DNA of 64,000 bases from assembly GCF_024499015.1 (NCBI RefSeq), contig NZ_CP098604.1, positions 3,472,001-3,536,000 on the forward strand. The letters are read 5' to 3'. The notes under the pieces are model-generated. The model was not told where the DNA came from. It made no database searches and was given only the letters and a program-made list of their open reading frames with translations. Origin of the DNA: Xanthomonas hortorum pv. pelargonii. Lineage in GTDB: Bacteria > Pseudomonadota > Gammaproteobacteria > Xanthomonadales > Xanthomonadaceae. A program made the translations under genes and the position numbers. Positions 19,178 to 30,043 of this stretch are shown here, one piece after another; within the stretch, counting starts at the first letter, position 1, and each line of letters starts with the position of its first letter.

Positions 19178-19446
19178 GACAGATGCGCGCAGGTACTGCA
19201 GGTAGCTTGCCGCTAGCGGACGTTGCCGTACAGCAGACTGCAGGTGTTTCGCCAGATAACGCTGCAAGCCAGTGACCACCAGCTTGCGGTCGCGTCGGCT
19301 GCGCATCCAAAGACGCAGGCTTGCGCGTGCACCAGCACGGCAGATGTCGAGCACGCTACTACAGCCTCTTCGCTCGCGATTACGCATTGTGTCGCTTCAC
19401 CCTTGGCGAGAGATAGGATAATGCGCGCAGGGAGAAACCAGTCACG

Positions 19447-22400
19447 ATGAAACGTGCGCCTGGCGAGCAGATCGACAACGTGGAACGTGTCGAAAGCGCT
19501 GCAAGCATGCAGGAAGAGCTGGCCGGCATGCGCAAACTGCACGCGCTACAGGTCAGCCTTGCAGCGCAGGTCGACATGCGTGTAGCGCTGCAGGACATCA
19601 CCGCGCTTGCCTGCACCTTCGCGCGCACCGAGTGCGGTTGCGTGCAACTGGTCGACGAGCACAGCAACGACATGGAGCTGCGCGTCTATCGCGGCCATGA
19701 CGAGCACAGCCCGTTCGTGCAGCAGTTCTTGAAGGACGGTTTTCAGGCGACCTGCGATACCGTGCGCCGCGAGCGCCGGCAGCTGGTGATCGAAGACATC
19801 GAAACGTTCACCCCACTCAAGGGCACGCCGGATTACGAGGCCGCGCTGTGCAGTGGGATCCGTGCTGCGCAGTTCACGCCCCTGTTCAATCGTGCCGGCG
19901 TGTTGCTCGGTTTGCTCAGTACGCAATTCACAATGCCGTATCGGCCGGCAGAGCATGAACTCAGGTTGCTCGAACTGCTTGCATGGACAGCCGCCGACTA
20001 TGTCGAACGCAATCGTGCTCAGGCGGCATTGCGGACCAGCGAGTCGCGGCTGGCCGCGTTGTCGCTGGTAAGTTCCGAAGTGCATTACCGGATGAGCCCG
20101 GATTGGGGCGAGATGCGCACATTGACCGGTAAAGGCTTTGTGGCCGATACGGTCAATCCCAATCGCGCCTGGTTGATGGATTACATTCCCGATGACGATC
20201 GGGCAATGGTGCGGCAAAAGATCGATGCCGGCATCCATGCAAAGACACCGATCATTTTCGAGCATCGGGTACGACGTGCGGACGGCAGCCTGGCCTGGAT
20301 CGCCACCAAGGGCGTGCCGGCACTGGATGCGGAGCGAAATATCACCGAATGGTTCGGCACCGCCGCCGACATCACCGCGCGCAAGCAGGCCGAACAACGC
20401 CTGCGCGATAGCGAGGCGCGGCTGGCGCTGGTGCTCGATCAGATTCCGATCGGCGTCGGTCTGTTCGATACGCAAGGCCGTTTCACCTACAAGAATCCGC
20501 AGCTGAGCGATCAGTTGACCGATCGCATTCCCTCGCGCGATAGCGTGCGCGCAGACGAGTGGCAGGGTATCGACCAGCAAGGCAACCCGGTGCCACCGCA
20601 GCAGTTTCCCGGTGCGCGCGCGTTGCGCGGCGAAGACACCACAGCGCCGATCGATTTCCGCCACCTCGATGGAACCGCCGAATGTTGGTTGCGTGTCACT
20701 GCGGTCGCATTGCGCGATGGCAGCAGGGTGACCGGTGGATTGACCGTGGTGCAGGACGTGACCGGACAGCGCCGGGTGCAGGCGGAACTGGGCATGCTAG
20801 CCGAGCGTAACCGCGACATTCTGGAAAGCATTTCCGATGCGTTCTATGGCGTCGATGCGCAGTGGCGCTTTACCTATATCAATCGCAAGGCCGAGGCGTT
20901 GTGGGCGCGCTCGCGTGCGCAATTGCTGGGCAAGGTGATCTGGGACGAGTTCGCCGCGTTGATCGGCTCTGCAACGCACACCGCGCATTTGCAGGCCGCA
21001 CAAACGCGGCAGATGGTTCGCCTGGATGTCGCCTCGCCGGTGCTGGGGCATTGGGTCGACATCAGTCTGTATCCCACCAGCGATGGCGGCATGTCGGTGT
21101 ATTTTCGCGATATCTCCGACAAGAAACGTGCGCAGGAGCAGCTGCGTGCCAGTGAAGAGCGCTTCCGCACCGCACTGACGATCGAAACCGTGGGCGCGAC
21201 ATATTTCGATATGGATGGCCGCCTGACCGATGCCAACGATGCGTTCTTGAAGATGAGCGGCTACAGCCGTGCAGATGTTGAAGCCGGTACGCTCAACTGG
21301 CAGAACCTGACCCCGGCGACCGCGCGCGAGTTGACCGCGCAGGCCTTTCAAGAGCTGAAGGCCAAGGGCAGCACCACGCCCTATGAGCGCGAATATCTGC
21401 GCAAGGACGGCTCGCATCGCTGGGCGTTGTTTGCCGCCAAGCGGCTACCGGATGGAACCGGTTTCGAATTCGTGCTCGACATCACCGACCGCAAGCTGGC
21501 CGAAGCGGCGTTGCGCGAGGTGCAGGATCGCAATGCCTTCTTGTTGAAGCTGTCCGATGCGCTGCGGCCGCTGAGCGACCCGGCCGCGATCCAGGGCAAA
21601 GCCGCGTGCGTGCTGGGCGAGCACTTGCATGCCGGCCGCGCGTACTACGTTGAAGTGGATCGCAAAACGCAGCAGTACGTGGTCGAACGCGATTGGCATC
21701 AACCCGGCGAAACCAGTCATGCGCGGCGCTTCGCACTGAGCGATTGGCCGATGCCCTGGCTGACCGACGCGCAGACATGGGTGGTGCGCGACACTGCCAT
21801 CGATGCGGCATTGCCCGATGACCAGCGCGCGGCCTATCTGGGCAATGCCATCGGTGCGCTGATCGTGGCGCCGCTGATCAAGAGCGGCCAGCTGGTTGCC
21901 AGCTTCGTGGTCAATCAGCGCACTGCGCGCGATTGGACGGCCGCCGAGATCCGGCTGGTTGAAGAAACCGCAGAGCGCACCTGGGCGGCATTGGAGCGCG
22001 CACGCGCACAGGGCGCGCTGATCGAAAGCGAAGAGCGTTACCGAGTGATTCTCGAAAACGCGCTGGACTACGCGATCTTTACCACCGACACCAGCGGCTA
22101 CATCCAGACATGGCCCCCTGGTGCCGAAGCGGTGTTCGGCTGGACCGCCGAAGAAGCGGTGGGGCAACACATCGCCATGACCTTCGTTGCAGAAGATCGC
22201 CTGGCCGGGATGCCGCAGCGCGAGATCGAACAGGCGCACCACACCGGCGTTGCCCCCAATGTCCGCTGGCATCAATGCAAGGACGGCCGCCGCGTCTTCA
22301 TCGAAGGGGCGACCCGGCCGCTGCGCGATGGCGGTATCGAGCCGCTGGGGTATCTCAAGATCGGCCAGGACGTCACCCGGCGCCGGGAGTGGGAAGATCG

Positions 22401-23043
22401 CCAGCAGGTGTTGCTGGCCGAACTGCAGCACCGCACGCGCAACCTGATGGGCGTCGTGCGTGTGGTCTTCAATCGCACCCAGCGCAGCAGCAAGACCATC
22501 GCCGAGCTGGCGCTGATCTACAACGACCGGCTGGACGCGCTGGCGCGCGTGCAGGGATTGCTCTCGCGCTTGAACGACGGCGATCGCATCCTGTTCGATG
22601 AGTTGATCCATGTCGAACTCTCGGCGATGGGCGCGATCGATGCGCAAGGCCAGGGTGAGCAGGTGGTGCTGGATGGCCCCAGCGGCGTGCGTCTGCGCTC
22701 CAGCACCGTGCAGACGTTTGCGCTGGCGCTGCATGAGCTGGCGACCAATGCCAACAAGTACGGCGCGCTCGCCCAACCCGGCGGCCAGCTGCAGGTGCGT
22801 TGGCGCCTGCTGCGCACCAGTAACGGTACGCGGCTGCGGATCGAATGGAGCGAAACCGGCGTGACCATGCCAACACCCGGCGAAGCGCCACAAGGCTCCG
22901 GGTACGGCCGCGAGCTGATCGAGCGCGCGCTGCCGTATCAACTGCAGGCCGAAACCACCTATGTGCTGGGCCCGGATGGCGTGCGCTGCACCATCGAGTT
23001 GCCGGTGTCGGAAAGCATGCGCCTGGAGGGGGACGAGGGTTAG
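19447..23043 (+). CDS. Large cytoplasmic GAF/multi-PAS HWE-type histidine kinase
   Basis: 1198 residues with no membrane segments. Predicted order: a GAF domain (about 25-185), four PAS domains (about 200-320, 330-455, 455-565, 570-690), a second GAF (about 690-860), a fifth PAS (about 860-985) and a C-terminal HWE/HisKA_2 kinase. The phospho-acceptor is His995 in LQHRTRNLMG, the N-box is HELATNANKYGAL, and the WSETG segment near the end gives the family its name. Such kinases sense light, redox or small molecules through PAS/GAF pockets. No response regulator gene is adjacent, so it is an orphan. It stands alone, with about 270 bp upstream. Confidence 0.88.
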   Translation: MKRAPGEQIDNVERVESAASMQEELAGMRKLHALQVSLAAQVDMRVALQDITALACTFARTECGCVQLVDEHSNDMELRVYRGHDEHSPFVQQFLKDGFQATCDTVRRERRQLVIEDIETFTPLKGTPDYEAALCSGIRAAQFTPLFNRAGVLLGLLSTQFTMPYRPAEHELRLLELLAWTAADYVERNRAQAALRTSESRLAALSLVSSEVHYRMSPDWGEMRTLTGKGFVADTVNPNRAWLMDYIPDDDRAMVRQKIDAGIHAKTPIIFEHRVRRADGSLAWIATKGVPALDAERNITEWFGTAADITARKQAEQRLRDSEARLALVLDQIPIGVGLFDTQGRFTYKNPQLSDQLTDRIPSRDSVRADEWQGIDQQGNPVPPQQFPGARALRGEDTTAPIDFRHLDGTAECWLRVTAVALRDGSRVTGGLTVVQDVTGQRRVQAELGMLAERNRDILESISDAFYGVDAQWRFTYINRKAEALWARSRAQLLGKVIWDEFAALIGSATHTAHLQAAQTRQMVRLDVASPVLGHWVDISLYPTSDGGMSVYFRDISDKKRAQEQLRASEERFRTALTIETVGATYFDMDGRLTDANDAFLKMSGYSRADVEAGTLNWQNLTPATARELTAQAFQELKAKGSTTPYEREYLRKDGSHRWALFAAKRLPDGTGFEFVLDITDRKLAEAALREVQDRNAFLLKLSDALRPLSDPAAIQGKAACVLGEHLHAGRAYYVEVDRKTQQYVVERDWHQPGETSHARRFALSDWPMPWLTDAQTWVVRDTAIDAALPDDQRAAYLGNAIGALIVAPLIKSGQLVASFVVNQRTARDWTAAEIRLVEETAERTWAALERARAQGALIESEERYRVILENALDYAIFTTDTSGYIQTWPPGAEAVFGWTAEEAVGQHIAMTFVAEDRLAGMPQREIEQAHHTGVAPNVRWHQCKDGRRVFIEGATRPLRDGGIEPLGYLKIGQDVTRRREWEDRQQVLLAELQHRTRNLMGVVRVVFNRTQRSSKTIAELALIYNDRLDALARVQGLLSRLNDGDRILFDELIHVELSAMGAIDAQGQGEQVVLDGPSGVRLRSSTVQTFALALHELATNANKYGALAQPGGQLQVRWRLLRTSNGTRLRIEWSETGVTMPTPGEAPQGSGYGRELIERALPYQLQAETTYVLGPDGVRCTIELPVSESMRLEGDEG

Positions 23044-23290
23044 CGTTAGATGCTGCACGTGCACACATCAGCCGCCGTCATGCTGCACTGCGGTCACCTT
23101 GCTGATTGCGGTCGCGTATTTCCTGCGCAGGGCACAAATTTTTGATCTGTGCGTGCCTGTGCACATGCCGCGCCACAGTCCCTGCTGGCGGCATTCTCGC
23201 GCGCATCTGCGTTGATCGAACATCACGTTGCCAGCCGGCATCTTCGACACAACGCCCCCGACGCCCATGGCTTTTTTCGTCCGAATCCAT

Positions 23291-23307
23291 ATACTGCCCC
23301 CCAGTAT
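23291..23307. promoter_or_regulatory. FrmR-type operator
   Basis: ATACT and AGTAT flank GCCCCCC, giving a 17-bp inverted repeat with a G/C tract. This is the form of site bound by FrmR/RcnR/CsoR-family repressors. It lies 16 bp before the frmR start codon, so it should overlap the promoter and repress the whole operon until formaldehyde is present. Confidence 0.75.
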
Positions 23308-23323
23308 TTGGATCGGGGCCGCT

Positions 23324-23599
23324 ATGCCGCATTCGCCGCAAGAGAAAAAGCGGGCGCTAGCACGCGTGCGCCGCTTGCGTGGACAGTGCGATGCACTTGA
23401 GCGGGCGCTGCAGGCAGGCGCAGACTGCGCGCCTGTCTTGCAGCAGATCGCCGCGATCCGGGGGGCCGTGAATGGGCTGATGTCGCAGGTGCTTGAAGCG
23501 CATATCCGGGAAGATTTCGGGCACGCCGCAACGTCCGATGCGCAACGCGCCGAGCGGGTGCAGGAATTGCTTGGCCTGGTCCGGTCCTACCTCAAATGA
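23324..23599 (+). CDS. frmR: Formaldehyde-responsive repressor FrmR
   Basis: A 91-residue all-helical DNA-binding repressor of the CsoR/RcnR family. The residues that react with formaldehyde in E. coli FrmR are all present: Pro2 (MPHSP), Cys35 (ADCAPVLQQ) and His60 (LEAHIREDF). The core LRGQCDALERAL and QQIAAIRGAVNGLM is typical. The start at 23324 is preferred because it places Pro at position 2; open sequence further upstream runs through the operator. It is the first gene of frmR-adhC-gfa-fghA, 63 bp before adhC. Confidence 0.92.
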   Translation: MPHSPQEKKRALARVRRLRGQCDALERALQAGADCAPVLQQIAAIRGAVNGLMSQVLEAHIREDFGHAATSDAQRAERVQELLGLVRSYLK

Positions 23600-24772
<1,173 letters not shown>

Positions 24773-24837
24773 CCGTACGGCCAGGATCGGCGCGCGGCCG
24801 CTTCCGCGCACGTGGTACCCGATACTCCGGGAGGGGC

Positions 24838-25416
24838 ATGATGACCAGCGTCTCGATTCATCCTTCGGTAGACAGTGGTGTTGCGCGTGGAGGTGCAGAA
24901 AGCTTTCAGGGGGGAACCCTTGAATGCCATTGCGCCAGCGACAAGGTGACCGTGGAAGTGGGTGCGCAGACAGCGCATAACCATGCCTGCGGCTGCAGTA
25001 AATGCTGGAAGCCGGAAGGTGCGACCTTTTCGGTGATTGCCGTGGTCTCGCGCGACAAGGTCAAGGTCACCGCGCATGCGGAGAAGCTCAAGATCGTCGA
25101 CGAAAGCGCGGCGATCCAGCGCCACGCCTGTACCGGTTGCGGCGTGCATATGATTGGCCGCATCGAGAACAAGGACCATGCGTTTTATGGTCTGGACTTC
25201 ATCCATACCGAGTTGTCGCAGCAGTCGGGCTGGTCGCCGCCGGGCTTTGCGGCGTTCGTGTCCTCCATCATCGAAACCGGCACGCCGCCGGATAACATGG
25301 ACGGCGTACGCGCGCGCCTCAACGAGCTCGGCTTGACCCCGTACGACTGCCTGTCGCCGGGATTGATGGATGCATTGGCGGCCAATGTGGCACGCCATAA
25401 GGGCCTGCTGCACTGA
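24838..25416 (+). CDS. gfa: Glutathione-dependent formaldehyde-activating enzyme (Gfa)
   Basis: The family speeds the reaction of formaldehyde with glutathione to S-hydroxymethylglutathione, supplying AdhC. At 192 residues it has the zinc-binding Cys set of the Gfa fold: [18 protein letters not shown] and the late [10 protein letters not shown]. The start is one of two adjacent ATG codons (24838 or 24841) directly after GGGAGGGGC. Its place between adhC and fghA supports the role. Whether Gfa proteins are true catalysts or glutathione carriers is debated. Confidence 0.9.
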   Translation: MMTSVSIHPSVDSGVARGGAESFQGGTLECHCASDKVTVEVGAQTAHNHACGCSKCWKPEGATFSVIAVVSRDKVKVTAHAEKLKIVDESAAIQRHACTGCGVHMIGRIENKDHAFYGLDFIHTELSQQSGWSPPGFAAFVSSIIETGTPPDNMDGVRARLNELGLTPYDCLSPGLMDALAANVARHKGLLH

Positions 25417-25428
25417 TCGCCCAACCCC

Positions 25429-25460
25429 GCGGCCGGCATCCATGCCGGCCGCAGGTTTTT
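25429..25460 (+). terminator. Hairpin with T-run between gfa and fghA (possible attenuator)
   Basis: An 11-bp perfect stem (GCGGCCGGCAT with ATGCCGGCCGC, loop CC) is followed by AGGTTTTT. It has the form of an intrinsic terminator but sits inside the operon, 15 bp before the fghA start. It may lower fghA expression or protect the upstream mRNA end. Its core GGCATCCATGCC is shared with the inner hairpin of repeat unit A. Confidence 0.65.
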
Positions 25461-25474
25461 ATCGAAGGAATCTC

Positions 25475-26305
25475 ATGGAACGTATCGAACACCGTGCCTG
25501 CTTCGGCGGTTGGCAAGATGTCTACCGGCACCAGTCGCAGAGCTTGAACTGCAGCATGCAGGTGGGCGTGTATCTGCCACCGCAGGCCGCCGATGGCCCG
25601 CTGCCGGTGCTGTACTGGCTCAGCGGCCTGACCTGCACCGAACAGAATTTCATCAGCAAGGCCGGCGCGCAGCGTTACGCGGCCGAGCATGGCGTCATTC
25701 TTGTCGCACCCGACACCAGCCCGCGTGGCGACGAGGTGGCCGACGCGGACGGCTACGACATCGGCAAGGGCGCCGGTTTCTACGTCGATGCCACCGAGCA
25801 GCCGTGGGCGGCGCACTATCGCATGTACGACTATGTGGTGAACGAATTGCCGGCGTTGATCGAAGCGACCTTCGCCACTACCGGTGCGCGTGCGATCAGC
25901 GGCCACTCGATGGGCGGGCACGGCGCCTTGACCATCGCGTTGAAGAACCCGGGCCGCTATCGCAGCGTGTCGGCGTTTTCGCCGATCGTGGCACCGAGCC
26001 AGGTGCCGTGGGGCGAGAAAGCATTCGGCCAGTATCTGGGACCGGATCGTGATACGTGGAAAGCCTATGACGCGACTGCGTTGATCGCACAAACGCAGGA
26101 GCGTTTGCCGCTATTGATCGATCAGGGCGACGCGGATGAATTTCTCGAAAACCAGTTGAAAACTGCGTTATTCGAGGAAGCCGCAAAGACCGCTGGTTAT
26201 CCGGTTACGGTGCGGCTGCAGCCTGGTTACGACCATAGCTATTACTTCATCTCGAGTTTTATCGGCGAGCATATTGCGCATCATGCTGCGGCGTTGCGTT
26301 CGTGA
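25475..26305 (+). CDS. fghA: S-formylglutathione hydrolase
   Basis: Hydrolyses S-formylglutathione to formate and glutathione, the last step of formaldehyde detoxification. The 276-residue alpha/beta hydrolase (esterase D family) has its nucleophile Ser145 in SGHSMGGHGA. The acid lies in LLIDQGDADEFL and the catalytic His in QPGYDHSYYF. The oxyanion-side segment YWLSGLTCTEQNF is typical. The start at 25475 has a GAAGGAA site. It is the last gene of frmR-adhC-gfa-fghA. Confidence 0.95.
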   Translation: MERIEHRACFGGWQDVYRHQSQSLNCSMQVGVYLPPQAADGPLPVLYWLSGLTCTEQNFISKAGAQRYAAEHGVILVAPDTSPRGDEVADADGYDIGKGAGFYVDATEQPWAAHYRMYDYVVNELPALIEATFATTGARAISGHSMGGHGALTIALKNPGRYRSVSAFSPIVAPSQVPWGEKAFGQYLGPDRDTWKAYDATALIAQTQERLPLLIDQGDADEFLENQLKTALFEEAAKTAGYPVTVRLQPGYDHSYYFISSFIGEHIAHHAAALRS

Positions 26306-26464
26306 TTGCTTGATTGCTCGATTGTGGAAATAGCCGATCGTTTGTTGCGTTTGTTAAGTTTGTGGCGTGTGCGTGGCAGTAGACCTCGCGCAGTTGCGTG
26401 CGTTGCATTGCTTGCGTTGCCGTGTTGCCTGGACCGGTGGCATGAATAAAGCGCCGAGCTGATT

Positions 26465-26598
26465 TCCCTTCTCCCCTCGGGAGAAGGTGCCCCGAAGGGG
26501 CGGATGAGGGTACGGGCGAAGCCTCGTGCAGTTGGAACGACACCAGGGCTTCGCACCGTACCCTCACCCCAACCCCTCTCCCGTGGGGAGAGGGGCTC
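26465..26598. repeat. Long interrupted inverted repeat (CCCTTCTCCC/GGGAGAGGGG type)
   Basis: The left arm holds two local hairpins (CTTCTCCCctcGGGAGAAG and GCCCCGAAGGGGC) and then GATGAGGGTACGG. The right arm reads CCGTACCCTCACCCC followed by CCCCTCTCCCGTGGGGAGAGGGG. The arms pair across about 40 bp of spacer. Repeats of this look are widespread in beta- and gamma-proteobacterial intergenic DNA. Confidence 0.65.
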
Positions 26599-26657
26599 GC
26601 CATTGCGTATCTGAAAGTTCGCGTCAAGTAGATGCTGGCGATATCGTTGTTGTTGTT

Positions 26658-26717
<60 letters not shown>

Positions 26718-26747
26718 CCAATTCGAAAGTTGATGCTAACAACGAAG

Positions 26748-28187
26748 CTACCGCGCCACCTGCGCCGCAAGCCTGCCCAATCGTCGCATCGCGCGTTCCA
26801 GCGTGTCGCTCCACGGCTGGCCGCAGGTCAGGCGTAGATGATCTGCGTAGTCGCCACGGCTGGAGTACAGATGGCCCGGCGAGGTGCCGATACCTTCGGC
26901 CAATGCGGCTTCGAACAATGCCTGGCCGCTGCCGCCATCGGGCAATTGCAGCCACAGCGAGAGTCCGCCGGCCGGGTCGCCCACCCGCGTGCCTTCCGGC
27001 CAATGCCGCACGATCGCATCGCGCAACCGCTGCCCGTTGTCGGCCAGGGTACGGCGCAGTTTGCGCAGATGCCGTTCCAGATCGTGTTGCGCGAGATAAT
27101 CGGCCAATGCCAATTGCGGCAGGCTGGCGCTGCCGACGGTGGAAAAATATTTGGCGCGCACCAAAGCGTCGGTCCAGTCGCCGCCGACCAACCAGCCCAC
27201 GCGCAGGCCGGGCGACAGTACCTTGGAGAACGAGCCGCAGGTGATCACGTTGGCATGCGTGTCGAAGTGGCGTAGCGGGCGTGGGCGCTGGCCCGACCAA
27301 TCCAGCTCGCCGTAGATATCGTCTTCGATCACCACGGTGCCGTGGCGTGCGCAGCTGTCGAGCAGCGCGCGTTTGGCTTTGTCGGGCGTGAGGCTGCCGT
27401 TGGGATTGTTGAAGTTGGGCACCAGCACCGCCGCGCGTACCGGCGTGCGTTGCAGCAGTGCGTCCAGGCGCGCGACATCGATGCCGTGGCCGGCGCGGTT
27501 GGGGACTTCCAGCACCTTGAGTCGTAACGCAGCCACCGCCTGCAGGATGCCGTGGTAGGTGGGCGTTTCCACCAGCACCACATCGCCCGGTGCGGTGAGC
27601 GTGCGCAGTGCCAGGCTGATCGCTTCCATCGCACCGGCGGTGATCACCACTTCTTCTGCAGCTACGGTGGTTGCGCAATGTGCGTAGCGCTGTGCGATCT
27701 GCCGGCGCAGGACGGCGTGGCCTTGTGGCGGTGCGTAGTCCAGTGCGGCGGTGCGTTGGCGCCGCAACTGACGCGAGAGTGCTGCCGCCAGTTGCGCAGC
27801 CGGCAACAACGCTGGCGCGGGAGTGGCGGTGTGCAACGGCACCAGGTCTGTGCGCGCCAGGGTGTCGAGCACGCGCTGCAAGGCCGGGTTGTCGACCATG
27901 CCGGGTTTGCGCCGCCGCGTTGCCGGTGCTGCGACAGGCAAGGCAGAGGCGGTGGTGCGCACGAAGTAGCCGGAGCGCGGCCGCGCCTGCACGCGGCCTT
28001 CGCGTTCGAGTTGCAGGCAGGCCTGCACTGCCGTTGCCGTGCTGATGCCGTGATTGGCTGCCAACTGCCGGATCGAGGGCAGGCGCTCGCCGGCACGCAG
28101 GGTGCCGCCTTCGATCTGCTGCCGCAGCTGGGTGGCCAGCGATTCGTAGAGGAGCATGTGCGGGCGCCCTTTATCTGTATTGGTCAA
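26748..28187 (-). CDS. MocR-type (GntR/aminotransferase) PLP-dependent regulator
   Basis: This 479-residue protein fuses an N-terminal GntR winged helix (LPSIRQLAANHGISTATAVQ, then the Pro/Arg-rich wing RPRSGYFV) to a fold-type I aminotransferase domain. The PLP-binding Lys lies in SFSKVLSPGLRVGW, with PNFNNPNGS and EDDIYGELDW as further cofactor contacts. MocR proteins usually sense PLP, an amino acid or an amine and regulate a neighbouring gene. Here the divergent neighbours are phzF and an EamA exporter, starting about 100 bp away, and are the likely targets. Confidence 0.9.
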   Translation of the reverse strand: MTNTDKGRPHMLLYESLATQLRQQIEGGTLRAGERLPSIRQLAANHGISTATAVQACLQLEREGRVQARPRSGYFVRTTASALPVAAPATRRRKPGMVDNPALQRVLDTLARTDLVPLHTATPAPALLPAAQLAAALSRQLRRQRTAALDYAPPQGHAVLRRQIAQRYAHCATTVAAEEVVITAGAMEAISLALRTLTAPGDVVLVETPTYHGILQAVAALRLKVLEVPNRAGHGIDVARLDALLQRTPVRAAVLVPNFNNPNGSLTPDKAKRALLDSCARHGTVVIEDDIYGELDWSGQRPRPLRHFDTHANVITCGSFSKVLSPGLRVGWLVGGDWTDALVRAKYFSTVGSASLPQLALADYLAQHDLERHLRKLRRTLADNGQRLRDAIVRHWPEGTRVGDPAGGLSLWLQLPDGGSGQALFEAALAEGIGTSPGHLYSSRGDYADHLRLTCGQPWSDTLERAMRRLGRLAAQVAR

Positions 28188-28287
28188 TTTGCAGCTTATC
28201 TGAATCTGTCATGGTCGTGTACTGCGCTGCAGACTGGCTGTGCCCGGTGAGTGCGCCAGGTGTGTGTTCTCTTCTGTGAGGTTGGCC

Positions 28288-29079
28288 GTGCTGCTTCCTG
28301 TGTTTATCGTCGATTCGTTCACTACGGTGCGTTTCAAGGGCAATCCTGCGGCTGTCGTGCCGTTGCAGGAATGGCTGCCGGAGTCGCTGATGCAGGCGAT
28401 TGCCAGCGAACACAATTTGTCGGAGACCGCATTTTTCGTGCGCGACGAGAGCGGAGTATTCGACATCCGCTGGTTTTCTCCGATCAAGGAAGTCGGCTTC
28501 TGCGGGCATGCGACCTTGGCCAGCGCGTTGGTGATTGCCATGCATCAAGGCGCTGCATTCCCGTTGCGATTGCGCGCGCCTGCCGTCGGTGAGATCGAGG
28601 TCGCCAGGGTGGCCGAGCGTACCTTCGAGCTGCGCTTCCCCAACCAGATGCCGTCGCTGGTGCCGGTAATGCCGCAAGCCTTGTTGGAGGCGTTGTCGAT
28701 CGCGCCACAGGCTGTCTATGCAAACGCGCAGGCCTACATCGCCGTCTACGCCGATGAAGGGCAGGTGCGTGAGGTGACGCCCGATCTGAGCCGGATGTTG
28801 GCGCTGGCGCCTCGCGATGTAGCGGTCACCGCGCCAGGGACTGGGCATGACTTTGTCTCGCGCTACTTCTGGCCGGCCAATGGCGGTAGCGAGGATCCGG
28901 TGACCGGGTCGATCCATGCCGCGTTGGCGCCGCTGTGGGCACAAACGCTTGGCAAGACGCAGCTGCGTGCGCTGCAGGCATCGGCACGCGGCGGTGAACT
29001 CGATTGCCGGGTCGAGCCGCAGCATGTGTACGTGCGCGGCAGCGCTGTGCAGTATCTGCAGGGAACGATTGCGCTATGA
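28288..29079 (+). CDS. PhzF-family isomerase
   Basis: This 263-residue protein has the two-domain diaminopimelate-epimerase-like fold of PhzF. The key acid is Glu46 in HNLSETAFFV, with GNPAAVV near residue 18, GFCGHATLAS, and the C-terminal GSEDPVTGSIHAAL. True phenazine genes are absent, so the substrate is unknown; most such homologues have no assigned reaction. I prefer the GTG at 28288, which is preceded by GAGG and gives the family N terminus; an ATG at 28240 is also in frame. Its stop overlaps the start of the next gene (ATGA). Confidence 0.82.
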   Translation: MLLPVFIVDSFTTVRFKGNPAAVVPLQEWLPESLMQAIASEHNLSETAFFVRDESGVFDIRWFSPIKEVGFCGHATLASALVIAMHQGAAFPLRLRAPAVGEIEVARVAERTFELRFPNQMPSLVPVMPQALLEALSIAPQAVYANAQAYIAVYADEGQVREVTPDLSRMLALAPRDVAVTAPGTGHDFVSRYFWPANGGSEDPVTGSIHAALAPLWAQTLGKTQLRALQASARGGELDCRVEPQHVYVRGSAVQYLQGTIAL

Positions 29080-30002
29080 GCGTGTCCTTGTCTGCTCAAG
29101 CGACCTCGGCGGGCGCTGCGCGACGTGCAATCTGGCAATTGCTGGTGGCCGAAGTGTTGATCGGGTCGGTGGGCGTATTCGTGCACGAAAGCGGGCAGGA
29201 TCCGGTGACTGCCGTGTTCTACCGCTGCCTGTTCGGTGCGCTGTTTCTGACAGTGTGCGGTTTGATCGGTGGGCAGCTGCGCGGACTATGGCGCGAGCGT
29301 GCGCTGTTGCGCGATGCGGTCATCAGCGGTGTGTTGCTGGTGCTGAACTGGGTGGCGTTGTTCGCCGGCATGGCGCGCTCGTCGATCGGTGTGGCGACGA
29401 TGGTCTACCACGTGTTTCCGTTCGTGATGTTGATCCTTGCCGCATTGCTGCAGGGTGAGCGCACGCGGCGTGTCGATCTGGGCTGGACGTTGCTAGCCTT
29501 CGTCGGTGTGGCCTGTTCGGCCGATCCGGCGCGGCTCTGGCAGGCGGCCGATCGCGGTTATCTGATCGGGATCGCGCTCACCTTGCTGGCGGCATTGCTG
29601 TGCGGGGCGTCGTTGCTGATGTCGCGCCGCATCAGTCGCGAGCGGCCGCTGGCGGTGGTGACCGTGCAGTGCTGGGTCGGCACCTTATTGCTGGCAGGGT
29701 TTTCCAGTGGCGCCGCGCTGCATCCAGGCCTGCATTGGCTGTGGCTGGTGGGCTTGGGCGTGATCCACAGCGGTATCGTGTATGTGCTGTTCTATTCGTC
29801 CTATCGCCATCTGCACGTGGCCACGATTGCGGTACTGGCGTTCGTCTATCCGCTGGTCACGCTGTTGCTGGACTATCTGCTCTACGGCCACGCGCTGGTG
29901 CTGGTGCAATCGCTGGGCCTGGCATTGATCGTGATCGGGACGCTGGCGGTAAATCTGAAGTGGCGTTGGCCGCGGCGGGTGGCGGACAACGTGCTGACCT
30001 GA
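29076..30002 (+). CDS. EamA/DMT-superfamily transporter
   Basis: This 308-residue inner-membrane protein has ten predicted transmembrane helices in two EamA repeats (first about 22-145, second about 165-300). Members often export amino acids or metabolites. The start overlaps the phzF stop by four bases, so the two are translationally coupled and probably act on the same compound: PhzF converts, this protein exports. The divergent MocR gene is the likely regulator. Confidence 0.88.
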   Translation: MSVSLSAQATSAGAARRAIWQLLVAEVLIGSVGVFVHESGQDPVTAVFYRCLFGALFLTVCGLIGGQLRGLWRERALLRDAVISGVLLVLNWVALFAGMARSSIGVATMVYHVFPFVMLILAALLQGERTRRVDLGWTLLAFVGVACSADPARLWQAADRGYLIGIALTLLAALLCGASLLMSRRISRERPLAVVTVQCWVGTLLLAGFSSGAALHPGLHWLWLVGLGVIHSGIVYVLFYSSYRHLHVATIAVLAFVYPLVTLLLDYLLYGHALVLVQSLGLALIVIGTLAVNLKWRWPRRVADNVLT

Positions 30003-30043
30003 GTGAAGTTGCCGCCGCGCCTCACGCGCGGCGGCAGCGAGCT

